From Halomonas sp. (lineage in GTDB: Bacteria; Pseudomonadota; Gammaproteobacteria; Pseudomonadales; Halomonadaceae), in assembly GCA_003552795.1 (NCBI GenBank), contig PUOM01000107.1, positions 1 through 39,381 of the forward strand: a DNA stretch of 39,381 nt, given 5' to 3'. The notes under the pieces are model-generated. The model did not search any database. It was not told the DNA's origin and was given only the letters and a program-made list of their open reading frames with translations. Position numbers and translations under genes: made by a program. The stretch's first letter is position 1. Each line of letters starts with the position of its first letter. Positions 1 to 7,347 of the stretch are shown piece after piece.

Positions 1-522
1 CACCAGGGCGTCGAGATCCGGCGCCTCCTCGAGCATCTCCAGGGCGATGGTGCCCTGGCCGGCGATGATGCGCTCGTCGTCGTAGGGGTGCACGAACACC
101 AGGTCCTGCTCTTCGGCCAGGCGATGGGCGACCTCGCCGGCTTCGGCCACGCCGTCGCCCGCCAGATGCACCTCGGCGCCCAGCTCCCGGGTGTTGCGCA
201 CCTTGAGGTTGGGCGTGTGCCGGGGCATGACGATGGTGGCGCGGATGCCAAGCCGGGCGGCGTGGTAGGCCACTGCCTGGGCGTGGTTGCCGGCGGACAT
301 GGCGATCACGCCGCGGGCACGCTCTTCGGCGCTGAGGCTCAGCAGGTGGTTGAGCGCTCCACGCTCCTTGAAGGCGGCGGTGAACTGGTGGTTCTCGAAC
401 TTGATGAAGAGCTCGCAGCCGACGATGCGCGACAGGGTGTGGGAGTGCAGACAGGGGGTGCGCTCGACGCTGCCCCGGATGCGGGCGGCGGCGGCGCGGA
501 TATCGTCGAGGGTCACGCTCAT
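1..522 (-). CDS. Threonine dehydratase-type PLP enzyme (3' part missing)
   Basis: The first 174 residues of a fold-type II PLP enzyme are present; the gene runs off the left edge in frame. The PLP-binding lysine is K52 in the FKERGALN motif, and SAGNHAQAVA forms the phosphate/substrate loop seen in threonine ammonia-lyases, which deaminate threonine to 2-oxobutyrate. Related enzymes act on serine or 3-hydroxyaspartate, or serve in hydroxyectoine breakdown (EutB-type), so the substrate is not fixed by this fragment. The start at 522 is supported by AAGGAG nine bases upstream. The stop of chaC lies about 31 bp upstream on the same strand, so the two are probably co-transcribed. Whether a C-terminal ACT domain exists cannot be seen. 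Confidence 0.85.
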   Translation of the reverse strand, partial: MSVTLDDIRAAAARIRGSVERTPCLHSHTLSRIVGCELFIKFENHQFTAAFKERGALNHLLSLSAEERARGVIAMSAGNHAQAVAYHAARLGIRATIVMPRHTPNLKVRNTRELGAEVHLAGDGVAEAGEVAHRLAEEQDLVFVHPYDDERIIAGQGTIALEMLEEAPDLDALV

Positions 523-553
523 GGAGGATCGCTCCTTGCGATGATTGTTGTTG

Positions 554-1132
554 TCAGCGACGGGGGGTATCGGTCGCCTGGGCCAGGCGGCTGGCCAGGG
601 CGAACACGTGGGGATCGTCCACCTCGAGGTCGCGCAGCGCCTCGGCCAGGTGCAGCAGGTAGTCGCGGTTGGGACCGCTGGGGCCGTGGGCCCGGGCGAT
701 CTGCTCGGCGATGGCATCCAGCGGGGCGTCGCCGAGGAAGGCGGCATTCTCCTCGGTGGCCAGATAGATCAGCCCCTCCTCGCTCTCGCCGTCGGCGAAG
801 TGCAGCGGGACGACCTCGCGCAGGTAGCCGTTCTTCTCGCGCACATCCAGCGGCGCGAGCACCTCCTGGGTGATGCGGTAGGCCATGCCGTGGCAGACCG
901 CGCCCGGCTCCCGGACCAGGGTGGCGACCCGCCCCGGCGCCTCCGGGGTGCCGCGGTGGTCGTGGGAGCCCTGCCAGAAGCGCCGCGACCAGCCGTGGAT
1001 ATGGGCCGGGCGCCGCTGGATATAGGGGAAGTCCACCTTCCAGATCAGCGAGCCGTAGCCGAACAGCCAGATCGCGTCGTGGCCGTCGAAGTGGGTCATC
1101 TGGCGGTTGAGGGCGGTGGTGTCCAGGGCCAT
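554..1132 (-). CDS. chaC: ChaC-type gamma-glutamylcyclotransferase
   Basis: This 192-residue protein matches the ChaC family, cytosolic enzymes that cut glutathione into 5-oxoproline and Cys-Gly. The family signature GYGSLIW lies at residues 25-31 and forms the substrate-binding loop. E99 in the REKNGY segment is the likely catalytic acid/base. Length is normal for the short bacterial ChaC form. No good ribosome site precedes the ATG at 1132; an alternative ATG eleven codons later is no better placed, so the longer start is kept. It precedes the threonine-dehydratase-type gene on the same strand. The family assignment is firm; the glutathione specificity is taken from the family. Confidence 0.88.
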   Translation of the reverse strand: MALDTTALNRQMTHFDGHDAIWLFGYGSLIWKVDFPYIQRRPAHIHGWSRRFWQGSHDHRGTPEAPGRVATLVREPGAVCHGMAYRITQEVLAPLDVREKNGYLREVVPLHFADGESEEGLIYLATEENAAFLGDAPLDAIAEQIARAHGPSGPNRDYLLHLAEALRDLEVDDPHVFALASRLAQATDTPRR

Positions 1133-1271
1133 GGTCGTTGTGCAGCCGGTAATGGGTGGAATTCCCCATGATGCGTCCGTCGCCGCCGGATGTCGAAGGG
1201 CAGGCGCGACGCGCTCAGGCGGGTGCGGTAGGCTGGCGCCTTATCAACCTTCCACTGATGGAGTCTCTGCC

Positions 1272-1838
1272 ATGACCGTGATGATACTCGGCCTGTTGAT
1301 CTTCCTGGGGGTGCACTCGGTGCGCATCGTCGCCGACGACTGGCGCAGCGCCCGGATCGCGCGGATGGGGGAGCTGCCCTGGAAGGCGGCCTATTCGGTG
1401 GTCGCCGTGGTCGGCCTGGCGCTGGCGATCTGGGGCTATGGCCGGATGCGCCTGGACCCGACCTGGGTGTGGTTTCCGCCCATGGGGCTGCGCCACGCCG
1501 TCTCGCTGCTGATGATTCCGTCCTTCATCCTGCTGGTGGCGGCCTACGTGCCGGGCAACCACCTCAAGGCGAAGCTGGGCCACCCGATGATCATCGCCGT
1601 GAAGCTGTGGGCCTTCTCCCACCTGCTGGCCAACGGCCGGCTCGGGGATATCGTCTTCTTCGGCGCCTTCCTGCTGTGGGCGGTATTCGACTTCCGCGCC
1701 GCCCGGCGTCGCCCGGCCCCCGCCATGCAGGCCCCCGGCATGGCGCGCACCGCCATCACCGTGGTGCTCGGTCTGGTTGCCTACTATCTGTTCGCCTTCC
1801 ATCTGCACGTCTGGGTCACCGGCGTGCCGGTGATGTAG
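1272..1838 (+). CDS. NnrU family integral membrane protein
   Basis: A 188-residue hydrophobic protein with about five membrane segments. It resembles NnrU/YP_ membrane proteins, first noted beside denitrification genes and often found elsewhere as a stand-alone gene; their biochemical role is not established. Seen features are the N-terminal LIFLGVHSVRI helix, a conserved HxLANG-type segment (SHLLANGRLGD near residue 118) and a final hydrophobic helix. The ATG at 1272 is chosen over upstream in-frame starts because TGGAG sits about ten bases before it and because the hydrophobic domain begins there. No nitrogen-oxide genes are nearby, so no denitrification role is implied. Confidence 0.8.
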   Translation: MTVMILGLLIFLGVHSVRIVADDWRSARIARMGELPWKAAYSVVAVVGLALAIWGYGRMRLDPTWVWFPPMGLRHAVSLLMIPSFILLVAAYVPGNHLKAKLGHPMIIAVKLWAFSHLLANGRLGDIVFFGAFLLWAVFDFRAARRRPAPAMQAPGMARTAITVVLGLVAYYLFAFHLHVWVTGVPVM

Positions 1839-1850
1839 GTAGCGACGCGA

Positions 1851-1870
1851 GAGGGCTTTCACGAGCCCTC
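1851..1870. terminator. Possible bidirectional terminator hairpin
   Basis: GAGGGCT and AGCCCTC form a perfect 7-bp stem with a 6-base loop between the convergent NnrU-like gene and LysR gene. The right arm overlaps the last codons of the LysR gene. There is no T-run on either side, so this is a weak terminator candidate. Confidence 0.4.
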
Positions 1871-2761
1871 CCAGACCCGCTCCAGCACCGCCAGCGCCTC
1901 GGCAATCACCGGCTCCTCCGCCCGGCCGCGCTGCCAGATGAAGCAGAGCGCGCAGGGCAGCCGCACCCCCTCGGCCACCGCCAGCCCCCGCTCCTGGCGT
2001 TCGGCCATGGCCAGGGCGTCCCGGGCCAGGCTGAGGCCCACCCCGGCGCGCACCAGATCGAGCATGCAGGCCTCCTGATCCACCCGGGCGACCCCGTTGG
2101 GAAGCAGGCCCAGCGGGTCCAGGGCGCCATGCAGCAGCCGGTGGTGGACGGAATCCGCCGGCGTGACGATCCACGGCAGGCGGGCCAGGCGCGTCCAGTC
2201 GGCCCCGGCCAGGCGGCTGCCCCAGCCGGCCGGGGCGATCACGTGGTAGTGGAAGTGGGTCAGTTCGCGATGGGCGATCTCGGCGTCCGCCTCGCCGATG
2301 CCCGCGCCGGGCGGGGCGAGATAGAAGCCCACGTCGAGTTCGCCGCGGCGCACCCGCGCCAGCACGCTGCCGCTCATGCCCTGGGAGAGCTCGGTCTCGA
2401 GCTGCGGGGCGCGCTCCACCAGGCGGTGCAGGAAGGCGCCCAGGCGGATGAACTCCGGATCGACGATGGTGCCGATCTTCAGCCGGCCGCGCAGGGTGCT
2501 GTGCAGCGCCCGGGCGCTCTGGTCGAAGGCGGCCACCGCCGCCAGGGCCTGCTCGGCGGCGGGCAGCAGCGCCTGGCCGTCGTCGGTCAGCGAGAGCCCC
2601 CGGGGGTGACGCTGGAACAGCCTGAGGCCGAGGCCGGCCTGGAACTGCTTGAGCTTGAGGCTCACCGCCGGCTGGGTCAGGTGCAGGCGCTCGGCGGCCC
2701 GGGAGACGCTGCCCTCCCGGGCCACGGTGACGAAGGCGCGCAGGGTCTGGAGGTCCTGCAT
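1859..2761 (-). CDS. LysR-type regulator, probable activator of the 3-hydroxypropionate genes
   Basis: A 300-residue LysR-type transcription factor. The winged helix-turn-helix covers roughly residues 3-60, with the typical SVSRAAERLHLTQPAVS segment, followed by an effector-binding domain. It is divergent from mmsA, with 147 bp between the starts. In Pseudomonas denitrificans, LysR regulators of this layout activate mmsA and 3-hydroxypropionate dehydrogenase genes in response to 3-hydroxypropionate, and Halomonas ddd clusters carry a comparable regulator. From that context the effector is inferred to be 3-hydroxypropionate or a related acid. A GATAT-N11-ATATC box lies 24 bp upstream of the start, which would also allow autoregulation. 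GGGGGAG precedes the ATG. Confidence 0.88.
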   Translation of the reverse strand: MQDLQTLRAFVTVAREGSVSRAAERLHLTQPAVSLKLKQFQAGLGLRLFQRHPRGLSLTDDGQALLPAAEQALAAVAAFDQSARALHSTLRGRLKIGTIVDPEFIRLGAFLHRLVERAPQLETELSQGMSGSVLARVRRGELDVGFYLAPPGAGIGEADAEIAHRELTHFHYHVIAPAGWGSRLAGADWTRLARLPWIVTPADSVHHRLLHGALDPLGLLPNGVARVDQEACMLDLVRAGVGLSLARDALAMAERQERGLAVAEGVRLPCALCFIWQRGRAEEPVIAEALAVLERVWEGS

Positions 2762-2784
2762 GGAGGCGCTCCCCCTCGGTAGTT

Positions 2785-2805
2785 GATATCAGTCGAGCTT
2801 ATATC
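2785..2805. promoter_or_regulatory. LysR-type operator box (GATAT-N11-ATATC)
   Basis: GATAT (2785-2789) and ATATC (2801-2805) form a perfect 5-bp dyad with an 11-base spacer, the classic T-N11-A form of a LysR recognition site. Its centre lies about 64 bp before the start point predicted from the downstream -35/-10 pair, the usual position of the LysR activation site. Binding itself is inferred. Confidence 0.5.
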
Positions 2806-2824
2806 CCGGTTTTACATTACTCAA

Positions 2825-2852
2825 TTGATCCCGCTGGCGATCCGGCTAGGCT
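2825..2852 (+). promoter_or_regulatory. Candidate promoter of mmsA
   Basis: TTGATC (2825-2830) and TAGGCT (2847-2852) are spaced by 16 bp. The match to the sigma-70 consensus is partial (4/6 and 3/6), as expected for an activator-dependent promoter. It lies downstream of the LysR box and about 57 bp before the mmsA start. Confidence 0.35.
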
Positions 2853-2908
2853 GAATAGCCATTGGCGGCCCCGTTGCCGCTACAACAGCCACGACAGCGA
2901 GGTTATTC

Positions 2909-4420
2909 ATGAGCACAGCCAGCATCCCGCACTATATCAATGGGCAAATGTCAGCAGGGCAGTCCGGCCTGAGCCAGGAGGTCTTCAACCCGGCCACCGG
3001 CCGGGTGAGCGGCCGAGTCGCGCTGGCCGGCGGCGCCGACGTGGAGGCGGCCGTGGCCGCCGCCCAGGCCGCCTTTCCCGCCTGGGCCGACACCCCGCCG
3101 ATCCGCCGCGCCCGGGTGATGTTCAAGTTCCTCCAGCTGCTGGGCGAGCACAAGGATGAGCTGGCCGAGGCGATCACCAAAGAGCACGGCAAGGTGTTCA
3201 CCGATGCCCGGGGGGAAGTGGCCCGCGGCATCGATATCGTCGAGTTCGCCTGCGGCATCCCGCAGCTGCTCAAGGGCGACTACACCGAGCAGGTCGGCAG
3301 CGGCATCGACAACTGGACGACGCGCCAGCCGCTGGGCGTCGTCGCCGGCATCACCCCCTTCAACTTCCCGGTCATGGTGCCGATGTGGATGTTTCCCCTC
3401 GCCATCGCCGCCGGCAACACCTTTATCCTCAAGCCGAGCCCGCTTGACCCCAGCGCCTCGCTGCTGATCGCCGATCTGCTCAAGCGGGCCGGGCTGCCCG
3501 ACGGCGTCTTCAACGTGGTGCAGGGCGACAAGGAGAGCGTCGAGGCGCTGCTGGATCATCCGGAGGTGCGGGCGCTGTCGTTTGTCGGCTCCACGCCGAT
3601 CGCCAACCTGATCTACGAGCGCGGCGCCCGCCACGGCAAGCGCATCCAGGCGTTGGGCGGCGCCAAGAACCATATGGTGGTGATGCCCGATGCCGACCTC
3701 GACAAGGCGGTGGACGCGCTGATCGGCGCCGCCTATGGCTCCGCCGGCGAGCGCTGCATGGCGATCAGCGTGGCGGTGCTGGTGGGCGACGTGGCCGACG
3801 AGATCGTGCCACGCCTGGCCGAGCGGGCCCGCGCCCTCAAGGTCAAGAACGGCATGGCGCTCGACGCCGAGATGGGCCCCATCGTCACCCGTCAGGCCCA
3901 TGAGCGCATCACCGGCTATATCGACAAGGGCGTTGCCGAGGGCGCCGACCTGGTGGTCGACGGCCGGGACTTCGATGCCGGCACCGCCGGCGAGGGCTGC
4001 GCCGACGGCTTCTGGATGGGCGGCACCCTGTTCGACCACGTCACCCCGGAGATGACCATCTATCGGGAAGAGATCTTCGGGCCGGTGCTGGCCTGCGTGC
4101 GGGTGCCCGACATCGCCACCGCCATCCGGCTGATCAACGACCACGAGTTCGGCAACGGCGTGAGCTGCTTCACCGAGAGCGGCAGCGTGGCCCGGGAGTT
4201 CGGCCGCCGCATCCAGGTGGGCATGGTGGGCATCAACGTGCCGATCCCGGTGCCCATGGCCTGGCACGGCTTCGGCGGCTGGAAGCGCTCGCTGTTCGGC
4301 GACACCCACGCCTACGGCGAGGAGGGCGTGCGCTTCTACACCAAGCAGAAGTCGATCATGCAGCGCTGGTCCGACTCCATTAACGCCGGCGCCGAGTTCG
4401 CCATGCCGACCCATAAATAA
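2909..4420 (+). CDS. mmsA: CoA-acylating (methyl)malonate-semialdehyde dehydrogenase
   Basis: A 503-residue aldehyde dehydrogenase of the CoA-acylating MmsA/IolA/DddC family, which oxidises malonate or methylmalonate semialdehyde with NAD and CoA, releasing CO2 and giving acetyl- or propionyl-CoA. The nucleophile is C283 in GERCMA; N152 in TPFNFP builds the oxyanion hole and K175 contacts NAD. Hydrolytic relatives carry Glu in the ELGGK motif, but here the motif reads ALGGAKN (248-254), the mark of the CoA-dependent subfamily. Full length for the family. The start has GAGG eight bases upstream. With the GMC dehydrogenase downstream, the likely job is the second step of 3-hydroxypropionate breakdown (DddC-like). 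A role in valine or inositol breakdown is possible, but no other genes of those pathways are present. Confidence 0.93.
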   Translation: MSTASIPHYINGQMSAGQSGLSQEVFNPATGRVSGRVALAGGADVEAAVAAAQAAFPAWADTPPIRRARVMFKFLQLLGEHKDELAEAITKEHGKVFTDARGEVARGIDIVEFACGIPQLLKGDYTEQVGSGIDNWTTRQPLGVVAGITPFNFPVMVPMWMFPLAIAAGNTFILKPSPLDPSASLLIADLLKRAGLPDGVFNVVQGDKESVEALLDHPEVRALSFVGSTPIANLIYERGARHGKRIQALGGAKNHMVVMPDADLDKAVDALIGAAYGSAGERCMAISVAVLVGDVADEIVPRLAERARALKVKNGMALDAEMGPIVTRQAHERITGYIDKGVAEGADLVVDGRDFDAGTAGEGCADGFWMGGTLFDHVTPEMTIYREEIFGPVLACVRVPDIATAIRLINDHEFGNGVSCFTESGSVAREFGRRIQVGMVGINVPIPVPMAWHGFGGWKRSLFGDTHAYGEEGVRFYTKQKSIMQRWSDSINAGAEFAMPTHK

Positions 4421-4451
4421 GGCTTTTCGCAGGCTAGCGTGAAACTGCCCT

Positions 4452-4500
4452 GTGGGAGCCCGGGTCCCCCGGGCGAATGGCGCCGCAGGCGCCCCGGCGG
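4452..4500. repeat. REP-like palindromic element
   Basis: GTGGGAGCCCGGGTCCCC is followed by GGGCGAATGGCGCC. It contains CCCGGG and CCCGGG arms around TCC, then a GGCGCC palindrome. The layout GTnGGAGCCCG...CGGGCGA is shared with the element at 27962-28010 read on the opposite strand, so both look like members of one REP family. It lies in the 254-bp gap between mmsA and the GMC gene; the rest of that gap shows nothing recognisable. Confidence 0.5.
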
Positions 4501-4674
4501 TGTTGGTGAGGTTGGCATCTTCCGCCAGGAGTCCTTCGGCCTCCATTCGTCGAAGCGTCGAACCGCGGGCACAGCCCAGCGCCCACAAGAAGTTCTCAGC
4601 CTTAACCAAGGCTCATGCCAGTTTGCGAAAAAATAAGCAGCATGAGCCACCATTTGCCGCAGTGAGATCACGTC

Positions 4675-6327
4675 ATGGCAGAGCGCGAATTTGACTATAT
4701 CGTGGTAGGCGCCGGCACGGCCGGCTGCCTGCTGGCCAACCGCCTGAGCGCCGATCCGGCCAACCGGGTGCTGCTGATCGAGGCGGGCGGTCGCGACAAC
4801 TATCACTGGATCCATATCCCGGTGGGCTACCTCTACTGCATCGACAACCCGCGCACCGACTGGCGCTTTCGCACCGAGCCCGACCCCGGGCTCAACGGCC
4901 GCTCGCTGATCTACCCCCGCGGCAAGACGCTGGGCGGCTGCTCGAGCATCAACGGCATGCTCTACATTCGCGGTCAGGCCCGGGACTATGACCACTGGGC
5001 CGAGCTCACCGGGGAGGACGCCTGGCGCTGGGAGAGCTGCCTGCCGGACTTCATGAAGCATGAGGATCACCACGGCCTGGACGCGGCAGGCGGCGCCGAC
5101 GCCGCCCACCGCGACTTCCACGGCCGCGGCGGCGAGTGGCGCGTCGAGAAGCAGCGTCTGAGCTGGCAGGTGCTCGACGACTTCGCCACCGCGGCCGTGG
5201 AGGCCGGCATCCCCCGCACCCGGGACTTCAACCGCGGCGACAACGAGGGGGTCGACTACTTCGAGGTCAACCAGCGTGCCGGCTGGCGCTGGAACACCGC
5301 CAAGGCCTTCCTGCGCGGCGTCGAGAAACGCGACAACCTGACCCTGTGGCACTCCAGCCAGGTGCTGGGGCTCGAGGTGGCGCCCGGCGGCGAGGACGGC
5401 GAGCCCCGCTGCACGGGGGTGCGGGTCGAGCGCGGGGGCGAGGAGGTGACCGCCCGTGCCGGGCGGGAGGTGATCCTCTCCGCCGGGGCCATCGGCTCGC
5501 CCCAGCTGCTGCAGCTCTCCGGCATCGGCGCGGCGCAGCTGCTGGCCGAGCACGAGATTCCCGTGGTCGCCGACCTGCCCGGGGTGGGGGAGAACCTCCA
5601 GGACCACCTGCAGATCCGCTCGGTCTACAAGGTAAGCGGGGCGATGACCCTCAACACCATGGCCAACTCCCTGGTCGGCAAGGCGAAGATCGGCCTGGAG
5701 TACGCGCTGAAGCGCACGGGCCCCATGAGCATGGCGCCCTCCCAGCTGTGCGCCTTCACGCGCAGCTCCGACGAGCATGCGCACCCCAATATCGAGTACC
5801 ACGTCCAGCCGCTGAGCCTGCCCGCTTTCGGCCAGCCGCTGGATACCTTTCCGGCCATCACCGCGAGCGTCTGCAATCTCAACCCCACCAGCCGCGGCAC
5901 GGTGCGCATCACCAGCCGCGACCCGCGCCGAGCGCCGGCCATCGCGCCCAACTATCTGAGCACGCCGGAAGATCGCCAGGTGGCGGCGGACTCGCTGCGG
6001 GTCACCCGACGCATCGCCGAGCAGCCCGCCTTCGCCAGGTACTCTCCGGAGGAGGTGAAGCCCGGCGTTCAGTATCAGAGCGATGAGGACCTGGCGCGGC
6101 TGGCCGGCGATATCGGCACCACCATCTTCCATCCGGTGGGCACCGCGAAGATGGGCCGGGCCGACGACCCCACGGCGGTGGTGGACCCTCACCTGCGGGT
6201 GCATGGGGTGGCAGGGCTGCGCGTGGTGGACGCCAGCGTCATGCCCACCATCACCAGCGGCAACACCAATTCGCCGACCCTGATGATCGCCGAGAAGGCG
6301 GCGGCCTGGATCCTGGCCGGCGAGTAA
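4675..6327 (+). CDS. GMC flavoprotein, probable 3-hydroxypropionate dehydrogenase (DddA/HpdH-like)
   Basis: A 550-residue FAD-dependent alcohol dehydrogenase of the glucose-methanol-choline family. The Rossmann motif GAGTAG lies at 12-17, the GMC signature RGKTLGGCSSINGM at 82-95, and the catalytic pair is H486 (FHPVGTAKM) and N530 (SGNTNSP). The sequence looks like choline dehydrogenase, and automated annotation would often say so, but no betaine aldehyde dehydrogenase or BetI gene is here. Its partner is a CoA-acylating semialdehyde dehydrogenase. That pairing, with a divergent LysR gene, matches dddA-dddC of Halomonas sp. HTNK1 and hpdH-mmsA of Pseudomonas denitrificans, where the GMC enzyme oxidises 3-hydroxypropionate to malonate semialdehyde. 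The substrate is therefore inferred from context; the family is certain. Confidence 0.85.
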   Translation: MAEREFDYIVVGAGTAGCLLANRLSADPANRVLLIEAGGRDNYHWIHIPVGYLYCIDNPRTDWRFRTEPDPGLNGRSLIYPRGKTLGGCSSINGMLYIRGQARDYDHWAELTGEDAWRWESCLPDFMKHEDHHGLDAAGGADAAHRDFHGRGGEWRVEKQRLSWQVLDDFATAAVEAGIPRTRDFNRGDNEGVDYFEVNQRAGWRWNTAKAFLRGVEKRDNLTLWHSSQVLGLEVAPGGEDGEPRCTGVRVERGGEEVTARAGREVILSAGAIGSPQLLQLSGIGAAQLLAEHEIPVVADLPGVGENLQDHLQIRSVYKVSGAMTLNTMANSLVGKAKIGLEYALKRTGPMSMAPSQLCAFTRSSDEHAHPNIEYHVQPLSLPAFGQPLDTFPAITASVCNLNPTSRGTVRITSRDPRRAPAIAPNYLSTPEDRQVAADSLRVTRRIAEQPAFARYSPEEVKPGVQYQSDEDLARLAGDIGTTIFHPVGTAKMGRADDPTAVVDPHLRVHGVAGLRVVDASVMPTITSGNTNSPTLMIAEKAAAWILAGE

Positions 6328-6355
6328 CTTTTCCGTCATCGACGGCAAATAGTGT

Positions 6356-6384
6356 TTGACCTGCGCCCGAGAAGGGCGCAACAT
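6356..6384 (+). promoter_or_regulatory. Candidate promoter of the cold-shock gene, with a dyad
   Basis: TTGACC (6356-6361) and CAACAT (6379-6384) are 17 bp apart. The spacer holds a 7-bp inverted repeat, TGCGCCC (6362-6368) and GGGCGCA (6374-6380). This could be an operator, or the 3' hairpin of the upstream GMC transcript. If the promoter is right, the leader before the cold-shock ORF is roughly 135 nt, a length typical of cold-induced csp leaders. Confidence 0.35.
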
Positions 6385-6527
6385 ACGCGCAGTTGGTTAG
6401 CAAGTTGAACGTCGCAAGTGGTCATCGAAACGCTCTAGTGTCGATTTCCCGGTGAAAGGTTTCTTGTTCTACCCACTGCAACTCGGGTATTTCCCGGAAA
6501 ATCAAACGCTATTCGAGGAATTCGAAA

Positions 6528-6734
6528 ATGGCTACCGGTACTGTCAAGTGGTTCAACGATACTAAAGGCTTCGGCTTCATCTCTCCGGACGACAATGGCG
6601 ACGACCTGTTCGCGCACTTCTCCGAGATTCAGGCTGACGGCTTCAAGTCCCTGCAAGACGGTCAGAAGGTCTCCTTCGACGTCACCCAGGGCAAGAAAGG
6701 CCTCCAGGCTTCCAACATCAAGGTCATCGGCTAA
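6528..6734 (+). CDS. CspA-family cold-shock protein
   Basis: A 68-residue single cold-shock domain that binds single-stranded RNA and DNA and melts mRNA structure. It carries the start [13 protein letters not shown]1 KGFGFIS (residues 14-20) and an RNP2 segment DLFAHF, all with the aromatic residues needed for base stacking. It is a monocistronic gene: a long upstream leader precedes it and a hairpin terminator follows within 50 bp. The leader is more AT-rich than the flanks, which fits thermosensing leaders of csp mRNAs, but cold induction itself is inferred. The family commonly has several paralogues per genome, so no specific symbol is given. Confidence 0.95.
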   Translation: MATGTVKWFNDTKGFGFISPDDNGDDLFAHFSEIQADGFKSLQDGQKVSFDVTQGKKGLQASNIKVIG

Positions 6735-6756
6735 TCGCCAGCTGACACTGATGTAG

Positions 6757-6801
6757 CTCCCTCGGGAGCACGAGAGGGCCCGCCATGCGCGGGCCCTTTC
6801 G
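6757..6801 (+). terminator. Rho-independent terminator of the cold-shock gene
   Basis: A first small hairpin, GCTCCC-TC-GGGAGC (6757-6770), is followed by GGGCCCGC (6777-6784), a 5-base loop, GCGGGCCC (6790-6797) and TTT. The second stem-loop is a strong GC-rich terminator with a short T-run. Confidence 0.75.
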
Positions 6802-6857
6802 CGTGTGCGCTATCTGCATGGACAGCGTCTGGCCTCCGGGGCATCCCCGGAGCCTTC

Positions 6858-6918
6858 TAGGCGCCGGCAGCAGGTTCGCCTCAACAGGCGCCGAGGTCGC
6901 CCCTGCGGGGTCAGACCC
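6858..6918 (+). repeat. Intergenic repeat, copy A (5' part altered)
   Basis: Shares GCAGGTTCGCCTCAACAGG, then CGCCGAGGTCGCCCCT and GGGGTCAGACCC, with the copies starting at 6927 and 7163. The left half (CCCAGATTTTTCTCGGCG in the other copies) is replaced by unrelated sequence. Confidence 0.7.
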
Positions 6919-6926
6919 TGAGGCCT

Positions 6927-7004
6927 CCCCAGATTTTTCTCGGCGTTGGCGGCAGGTTCGACTCAAAAGGCGCCGAGATCGCCCCTGAGGGGTCAGACCC
7001 CGGC
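6927..7004 (+). repeat. Intergenic repeat, copy B
   Basis: Starts CCCCAGATTTTTCTCGGCG, continues TTGGCGGCAGGTTCG and ends GGCGCCGAGATCGCCCCTGA followed by GGGGTCAGACCCC. CTCGGCG (6939-6945) pairs with CGCCGAG (6971-6977), so the core can fold as a stem with an inner loop. The GGGGTC-A-GACCCC tail is itself palindromic. Confidence 0.75.
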
Positions 7005-7074
7005 CAAGTCACGAAGCCCGTCATGGTGCGCCTTGCGAGCGGTTTCGACGCCGCCGGGGTCTGACCCCTCAGGG
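6983..7074. repeat. 22-bp perfect inverted repeat around a 48-bp spacer
   Basis: The arm at 6983-7004 (CCCTGAGGGGTCAGACCCC plus GGC) is the exact reverse complement of 7053-7074. Beyond the right arm, CCGCCAACGC (7077-7086) is the reverse complement of the repeat core GCGTTGGCGG, so the right arm belongs to an inverted, decayed copy of the same repeat family. Confidence 0.8.
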
Positions 7075-7161
7075 CCCGCCAACGCTGGCAAAGTCGCACC
7101 GAGATGCTGACAGGTAGTTGATTTTATTCGGTTATTCGTGGGGAGGTCTCAGGGTCAGTCC

Positions 7162-7236
7162 CTGGGGAATCCCCAGATTTTTCTCGGCGTTGGCGGCAGG
7201 TTTGCCTCAACAGGCGCCGAGGTCGCCCCTCAGGGC
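7162..7236 (+). repeat. Intergenic repeat, copy C
   Basis: Begins with the palindrome CTGGGGA-A-TCCCCAG, then ATTTTTCTCGGCGTTGGCGG, CAGGTTTGCCTCAACAGG and CGCCGAGGTCGCCCCTCAGG. It has the same order and orientation as copy B, with only a few base differences. Confidence 0.75.
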
Positions 7237-7347
7237 CTCTCCCCGTTATAAGAGTATTTGGAATAAAAAGAGACCCACAAAGAACTTTTTAGAATAATTT
7301 GCGGGCGGCACAATGGGAGGGTCTTCCTTCCCGATCGGATACCCGCC

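Larger units (their letters stand above)
6802..7347. other. Repeat-filled intergenic region
   Basis: About 545 bp without a credible gene. It holds three direct copies and one inverted partial copy of an intergenic repeat family, plus a 22-bp perfect inverted repeat. The last 100 bp, including an AT-rich run around 7255-7300 with TAGAAT at 7290, probably contains the promoter of the SLC13-type carrier. Small open frames here change frame across repeat copies and are not conserved in codon usage. Confidence 0.6.

Noticed and set aside
2951-4609. Long open frame antisense to mmsA (552 codons)
   Set aside because: High-GC shadow frame with Ala/Gly/His-rich low-complexity translation and no domain; the plus-strand frame has all motifs of MmsA.
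4675-6327. Choline dehydrogenase betA
   Set aside because: The family fits, but there is no betB, betI or choline transporter nearby and the partner is a CoA-acylating semialdehyde dehydrogenase, which points to a hydroxyacid substrate.
6858-7236. CRISPR array
   Set aside because: The repeats are long, unequally spaced, partly inverted and imperfect, with no uniform spacers and no cas genes.
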